From Myxococcota bacterium (lineage in GTDB: Bacteria > Myxococcota_A > UBA796 > UBA9615 > JAKLKC01): DNA of 64,000 bases. Of the stretch, positions 61,101-64,000 are shown piece after piece; position 1 is the stretch's first letter; every line of letters begins with the position of its first letter. Position numbers and translations under genes: made by a program. Location of the stretch: positions 198,846 through 262,845 of the forward strand of contig JAKLKC010000002.1 of the NCBI GenBank assembly GCA_023150875.1, given 5' to 3'. The notes below the pieces were generated by a model. The model ran no database searches, had not been told where the DNA came from, and was given only the letters and a program-made list of their open reading frames with translations.

Positions 61101-61771
61101 GTCGCCCCCCCGATCCCGGGAGCGGCAGCGACGGCACCGACGGGGGCGGGCGGGTCCCCGGGCACGGCGGCGACGGGGACGATGTGCAGGCCCGTCCGCT
61201 CCCCGGCGCCGAACCGGTCGAACAGGCGCCCCAGGGCGGAGGCGCTGGCCTCGTCCCGGATCTCCTCGTAGGTGGGGCCCCGGACCCCGCCCGTCACCCG
61301 GCCGACCCGCCCGTCCCCGGCGCGGAAGAACAGCTCCACCAGGCCCAGGCGGACGACCTCCGCGGGCACGGGCTGGCCCTCCAGCGTCACCTCCTGGCGG
61401 GCCAGCTCGTTGCTGCCCGCGCGGGCGACCTCGTACTCCAGGAAGTTCCACAGCCCGTCCAGGGCCTCGGCGAGCGCGCCCCGCTCCAGAGAGGCGGAGA
61501 TCGCGTCCACCGCCGCCAGGCGAGCCGGGAGCCGGAAGGGGATCCCCGCCTGCGTCGCCGCCCGGACCTCGGCCACCGCCGCGGCGAGGGCGACCCGCAA
61601 CTCCTCGGCGGTGCTCTGGGAGGCGACCTCCGGGGGCGCGGCCTCGGCGGGGGGAGGCTCCACGACCTGGGCGGGCGCCGTCCCGGGGGCGGCCAGGGCC
61701 CCGGCGAGGGCGGCGAGCACCCCCGTGTACCGAGGGAGCGCGGGGAGGGAGTTCCGGGTGCGTGTGGTCAT
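58136..61771 (-). CDS. TonB-dependent outer-membrane receptor with fused periplasmic N-terminal modules
   Basis: 1211 residues. The signal peptide ends GTAPA. Residues 55-190 resemble DUF3450 proteins of accessory TonB systems (IPFRLPARLAAVDAISASLE, LDGLWNFLEYEVARAGSNEL, VVRLGLVELFFRAGDGRVG). Residues 230-335 resemble the periplasmic domain of the TtpC/ExbB-type partner (EGFTRVRATLRTWGIRS, GRAVRYGLVAAFGISEQATG). A linker to about 385 is followed by VVEVTAARAPSRTLALLQEK and the plug (ARSGDSNAAEALKRATGLTV, VYVRGLGERYVSTSLDG). The rest is a 22-strand-type barrel ending in LTFDAQNLVDPEVRFTQGG ... RTFTVGARFGI. The ligand is unknown. The start overlaps the upstream lipoprotein stop (ATGA). The N-terminal assignments are from memory and tentative; the receptor call is firm. 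Confidence 0.92.
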   Translation of the reverse strand: MTTRTRNSLPALPRYTGVLAALAGALAAPGTAPAQVVEPPPAEAAPPEVASQSTAEELRVALAAAVAEVRAATQAGIPFRLPARLAAVDAISASLERGALAEALDGLWNFLEYEVARAGSNELARQEVTLEGQPVPAEVVRLGLVELFFRAGDGRVGRVTGGVRGPTYEEIRDEASASALGRLFDRFGAGERTGLHIVPVAAVPGDPPAPVGAVAAAPGIGGATPLPTADLAALEEGFTRVRATLRTWGIRSPEGLTPHEYALETARLGLAGLARASRVSEGPGAFLAPDGTQVRGRAVRYGLVAAFGISEQATGALVPTEAGPFQVGEGDTAAATLALAAGAPLALTPLVLTEPLGPPPGDLVDPADAPAAPTEGPPEAMAAAADVVEVTAARAPSRTLALLQEKQESGAVAEVVGAEQIARSGDSNAAEALKRATGLTVVGGQFVYVRGLGERYVSTSLDGSALPSPDPERRVVPLDMFPAGVVDSLFVGKSYLPEEPGEFGGGSVRVRTLAFPTEPLVKVSARMGFRPGTTFAQGLTYQGGSLDWLGVDDGARALPDSVAAASADQPLLQRDMFSDRGYTAEELEVFGEAMPDVWATGRSTVLPAGSVGLALGNRFGLGERGRLGVVAALGYSKSFQRLLEDRVYYNLGSGGALEPFHTYAFESLTDRTVAGGLLNVSLGAGDAHVVGNRLFLNHVGDDETRVFSGYNRDAATDIEMTRLRFVERTLLSDQVSGHHFFPVAGGLVGDWRFTYSRALRHEPDTREYRYDFERVDEATGEELWLLSDRPEGNSRLFSDLVDNHYDAGLDVKLLFPQWSGLFASVGAGVNLVWRDREVGTRRYKFQHRGGASRDSEVIGQRNPEDVFTPENIGPGDFQFEEFTQKTDNYTAEQQIRAVYLATDFPLHERVRLVGGARVEASRQVVSTYELFNPDSEPVVAQVEDTEVLFGADLVLRARDDMNVRLAGARTVNRPDFRELSPATFNDVTGGRQVYGNPDLRSAVIYHADARWEWYPTPGELISVGAFYKRLWWPIETVVVVSAQLSVTYANADHADNVGVEMEVRKRFDFIHPKLAPLSIAFNAAWIGSRVRLPEGSGVQTSNDRPLQGQSPFVVNVALGYDAERSGTQVNVLYNVFGPRIAEVGADGAPDVYEQPVHQLDLSLRQDLGRGFALTFDAQNLVDPEVRFTQGGETVSTHRRGRTFTVGARFGI

Positions 61772-62316
61772 GGCTCGCGATAGTTGAGGAGCTTGTATCG
61801 ACCGGCGCGTTCCACCACGGCGCCGATCAGGTCGATGTGGGCGACCCTCCCCCGGGCGTCCCGGGCCACGACCCGGGTGCCTCCGTGGAGGCTGAAGGTC
61901 CGGTAGGCGTCCACGGGCTCCCCGAAGGTCACCGACTCGACGCGCCAGGAACCTCCCCGGAGCCCCTCCATCAGGGTGCGCTCCCCCCGCCGGCTCTTCT
62001 GCTCGAGCTGGGACCAGGCGAAGCCCACGGGGACGTTCCGTTCCGGCCGGCTGGCGTCGAGCTCGGGCCAGAGCACGTCCCTGTGCTCGGCCTCGCTGAC
62101 CCGGAGCCGGCGCAGGGCCTGGACGTCCCCCGACGACGCCGCGTCGAGGACCGCGGCGATCAGGTCCGGGACCGTGGCATGCGCCCCGTGGAGCGGCGCC
62201 ACCGCCGTCACCTCCGGCCCCGGGGGAGCTCCGGCAGCGCCGCCCTCTCCGCACGAGGCGGCGAGGAGGGCGGCGGCGAGCCCGATGCCCGCCGCCGCCA
62301 ACCGGGCGCGGAGCAT
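61768..62316 (-). CDS. Small lipoprotein in the TonB-receptor operon
   Basis: 182 residues from the ATG at 62316; a GTG at 62334 is possible. The signal ends LAAALLAASC. The mature domain is alpha/beta with VPDLIAAVLDAASSGDVQAL, SEAEHRDVLWPELDASRPE, VPVGFAWSQLEQKSRRGERT and a closing VVERAGRYKLLNYREP. It suggests an NTF2/SnoaL-like fold, but no family is certain. It overlaps the receptor gene by 4 nt and follows the larger lipoprotein by 23 bp, so it is very likely a component of the same uptake system. Confidence 0.8.
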   Translation of the reverse strand: MLRARLAAAGIGLAAALLAASCGEGGAAGAPPGPEVTAVAPLHGAHATVPDLIAAVLDAASSGDVQALRRLRVSEAEHRDVLWPELDASRPERNVPVGFAWSQLEQKSRRGERTLMEGLRGGSWRVESVTFGEPVDAYRTFSLHGGTRVVARDARGRVAHIDLIGAVVERAGRYKLLNYREP

Positions 62317-62339
62317 GGAGATCCGCGCGTCCACGTTGC

Positions 62340-63782
62340 TCAGTCCCGGTAGGTGGCGGTCCAGCCCGCCGTCCAATCGGCGGCGGGGTCGACGCCACCC
62401 CGGAAGGTGACGCTCTCGAAGAAGTTGTCGGACGGGGAGGCGCCGCCGGACTCCAGGGGGGAGCCCGCCTTGGGCACGAAGCTCGGGGCCGCCTCGTCGA
62501 AGGCGTCCTGGAGCAGGCCGTTCCAGTCGGCGACCACCGAGTTGCCGGCGTTGAGGGTGGTGAAGAACTCCTCGATCCCGAAGGGCGCACCGGCCGCCGC
62601 GGCCTCGAAGTTCGTGGCGTTGGACAGCACCGAGCCGGTGATGGTCAGCTCGCCGCTCAGCGCCGAGCCGCTCCAGGCGTTCTGGAAGGTCGCGTCGTGG
62701 TCGATCATCAGGCCGGCGTCGTTCCACCCGAGCACGGCGACGTTGTGGAGGTTCGCCGCCGTGCCCTCCCGGAGCAGCACCCCCCAGTCGCTCTTGTCGC
62801 TGTCGGGGCTGCCGATCAGGGTCAGGTGGGACAGGACGGGGTGGGAGCGGGGGGTGGCCTCGTTGTCCTCGGCGTTGTTGTCGGCCTCGATGCCGTTGTC
62901 GCCGGTCCCGGCGTACTGCTGCACCACGGCGAACTGGCCCTTGCCCCGCCAGCCGTCGGTCCAGTCCAGGGCGTCGTCCCCGGGGCCGGTGGCCAGCAGG
63001 TGCTTCCAGTTCACCGCGCCGCCGTAGAACTCGAAGGCGTCGTCGGCGGTCATGTGGGCCTGCACGTGATCGACCCGGGTGCCGCTGCCGACCCCCTGGA
63101 AGGCGATCCCGTTGAGCTCGTTCTCGGGGCTGATGAGCTGCCCCGCGAACTCGACCCGGACGTAGCTCAGCGCGCCGCTGTCGTCGCCGTCGTCGCCGCC
63201 CCCGTACCAGCCGGTGCCTCCCTCGCCGAACGCCTCCTCGCCGGTGTTCAGGGTGGCCCGGCCGTTGATGATCAGGCCCCCCCAGTCCCCCGGCGCCCGG
63301 GACCCCTGGGGGAGGGAGCTGGTGAAGACCACCGGCGCGGCCTCGGTGCCGTTGGCGTATATCTTCGAGCCCCGCCGCACCACCAGCATGCCCACGGTCG
63401 AGGTCTCGCCGTAGACCTGCGTGCCCGCGTCGATGGTCAGGGTGGTCTCGTTCACGTCATCGCCGATGAACACCCCGCCCCGAAGCAGGTACTGGTTGTT
63501 CGCCGTCCAGTGGGCGTCCTCCACGAGGGTGCCCGAGACGATGCAGACGCCCCCCTCGCAGTCCTGGGCGCCGGTGGTGTCGTCGTCGCCGGAGGTGTCG
63601 TCGTCCGCGGCGTCGTCGTCGCCCGCCACGTCGTCGTCGGCGGCGTCGTCGTCGCCCGCCGCGTCGTCGTCGGCGGCGTCGTCGTCGTCCCCGCCGCCCT
63701 CGCAGCCCGCGGCCATGGGGCCGGCCGCGAGGAGGACGCACAGCCACCCGAGCCTGGAGTCCAGTCGAATCAGCCCGCTCAT
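62340..63782 (-). CDS. Beta-helix-like surface lipoprotein, first gene of the TonB-receptor operon
   Basis: 480 residues from the ATG at 63782, with AAAGGA upstream. The lipobox is GPMAAGC. An Asp/Ala linker (about 28-70) precedes a repetitive beta domain (LRGGVFIGDDVNETTLTIDA, GTQVYGETSTVGMLVVRRGS, DWGGLIINGRATLNTG). HMTADDAFEFYGGAVNWKHL and GDDALDWTDGWRGKGQFAVV are conserved-looking motifs I associate with lipoproteins encoded next to TonB receptors. It is probably the surface ligand-capturing partner of the receptor encoded downstream. Confidence 0.85.
   Translation of the reverse strand: MSGLIRLDSRLGWLCVLLAAGPMAAGCEGGGDDDDAADDDAAGDDDAADDDVAGDDDAADDDTSGDDDTTGAQDCEGGVCIVSGTLVEDAHWTANNQYLLRGGVFIGDDVNETTLTIDAGTQVYGETSTVGMLVVRRGSKIYANGTEAAPVVFTSSLPQGSRAPGDWGGLIINGRATLNTGEEAFGEGGTGWYGGGDDGDDSGALSYVRVEFAGQLISPENELNGIAFQGVGSGTRVDHVQAHMTADDAFEFYGGAVNWKHLLATGPGDDALDWTDGWRGKGQFAVVQQYAGTGDNGIEADNNAEDNEATPRSHPVLSHLTLIGSPDSDKSDWGVLLREGTAANLHNVAVLGWNDAGLMIDHDATFQNAWSGSALSGELTITGSVLSNATNFEAAAAGAPFGIEEFFTTLNAGNSVVADWNGLLQDAFDEAAPSFVPKAGSPLESGGASPSDNFFESVTFRGGVDPAADWTAGWTATYRD
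63577..63693 (-). repeat. Asp/Ala-coding low-complexity repeat
   Basis: Imperfect tandem GTCGTCGTC-type units (plus strand) encode the DDDAADDD linker after the lipobox of the surface lipoprotein. It is likely a flexible acidic spacer. Length variation by slippage is expected. Confidence 0.75.
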
Positions 63783-63845
63783 GTTCCCGATCCTTTCCGC
63801 TGTAGGGGGACGTCCGCCGGAGGGGATCCGGGGGCCGCCAGCGGC

Positions 63846-63860
63846 CGAGACCCGGTCTCG
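63846..63860. promoter_or_regulatory. Palindrome upstream of the TonB-receptor operon
   Basis: CGAGACC-C-GGTCTCG, a perfect 7+1+7 palindrome 64 bp before the first start codon, in the only promoter-bearing region of the operon. It could be an operator. It does not resemble a Fur box. Confidence 0.35.
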
Positions 63861-63929
63861 TCCGCGACGCCGTTGTACGGGCGGAAAGTGACGGACCGGT
63901 TCCGGGCGGGAAAAATCGGGGAGGAGGGC

Positions 63930-64000
63930 TAGTACCACGTTCCGAAGGTTCCTCCCCAGTTTCTCCGTTCCCAGGCCCACCCGATCCGGAACGTAGGGCG
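63930..64000. mobile_element. MITE-like element, second copy (cut by window edge)
   Basis: The 71 bases match 55411-55481 with a single T to C difference, starting CTAGTACCACGTTCC and ending at the first bases of the nested hairpin. The rest of the copy lies beyond the window. Confidence 0.8.

Noticed and set aside
63783..63930. Fur box upstream of the TonB operon
   Set aside because: No GATAATGATAATCATTATC-like sequence is present. The only symmetric site is CGAGACCCGGTCTCG.

Overview
The window is very GC-rich and gene-dense. It reads as a chromosomal segment from a deltaproteobacterial, most likely myxobacterium-like (Myxococcota), organism. The main reasons are secreted proteins that end in MYXO-CTERM-like tails (Cys motif, hydrophobic segment, Arg cluster), several proteins with MopE-type Cys/Asp metal-binding motifs, abundant lipoproteins with Asp-rich linkers, a Ser/Thr protein kinase with an extracytoplasmic domain, and TPR proteins. 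No rRNA, tRNA, CRISPR array, phage or intact insertion sequence was seen. The lineage call is inference from protein style, not from a marker gene.

Layout. 1-4.3 kb: the end of a secreted protein, a tiny Pro-rich protein, lysC, pssA and a methyltransferase-like protein. 4.5-9.5 kb: a membrane protein fused to a spermidine-synthase-like domain, divergent from a TPR protein carrying two ClpX-type zinc fingers. 9.5-17.1 kb: a HisC-like aminotransferase, an unknown membrane protein flanked by two copies of a cytochrome 3' end, a four-heme lipoprotein cytochrome, a thermolysin/fungalysin-like protease and a lipoprotein. 17.3-19.4 kb: groES-groEL. 19.8-25.5 kb: unknown coupled genes, then moaD-moaE-trmB and a CinA/MoCF-domain gene. 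25.7-28.7 kb: an IPT/TIG surface protein, a PKD-like lipoprotein and a gamma-carbonic anhydrase. 28.7-34.8 kb: a TPR protein, an ABC-F ATPase, an orphan Phd-type antitoxin, miaB and fabD.

35-43 kb: an unknown lipoprotein, an M28 peptidase, an SPW-repeat membrane protein, a subtilase with MopE motifs, and a beta-helix protein that appears to be two proteins in one frame. 43.3-47.6 kb: queD-folE (7-deazaguanine/pterin entry), a membrane-anchored TlpA-like thioredoxin and a B12-binding radical SAM enzyme. 47.6-50 kb: signalling genes (a stand-alone receiver, a receiver-HDOD protein and a small HisKA-like protein). 50-55.4 kb: an FG-GAP lipoprotein, the Ser/Thr kinase and a TPR membrane protein. 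55.6-63.8 kb: a BNR-propeller protein and a three-gene operon of two lipoproteins and a TonB-dependent receptor with an unusual N-terminal extension.

Two copies of a short terminal-inverted-repeat element, MITE-like and with a nested 25-bp perfect hairpin, lie at 55.4 kb and at the right edge of the window. Several genes carry a TANNNT -10 box exactly 7 nt before the start codon and no clear ribosome binding site, which suggests frequent leaderless transcription. The best candidates for undescribed biology are the TonB receptor with fused periplasmic TonB-accessory-like modules and the TPR/double-ClpX-zinc-finger protein.
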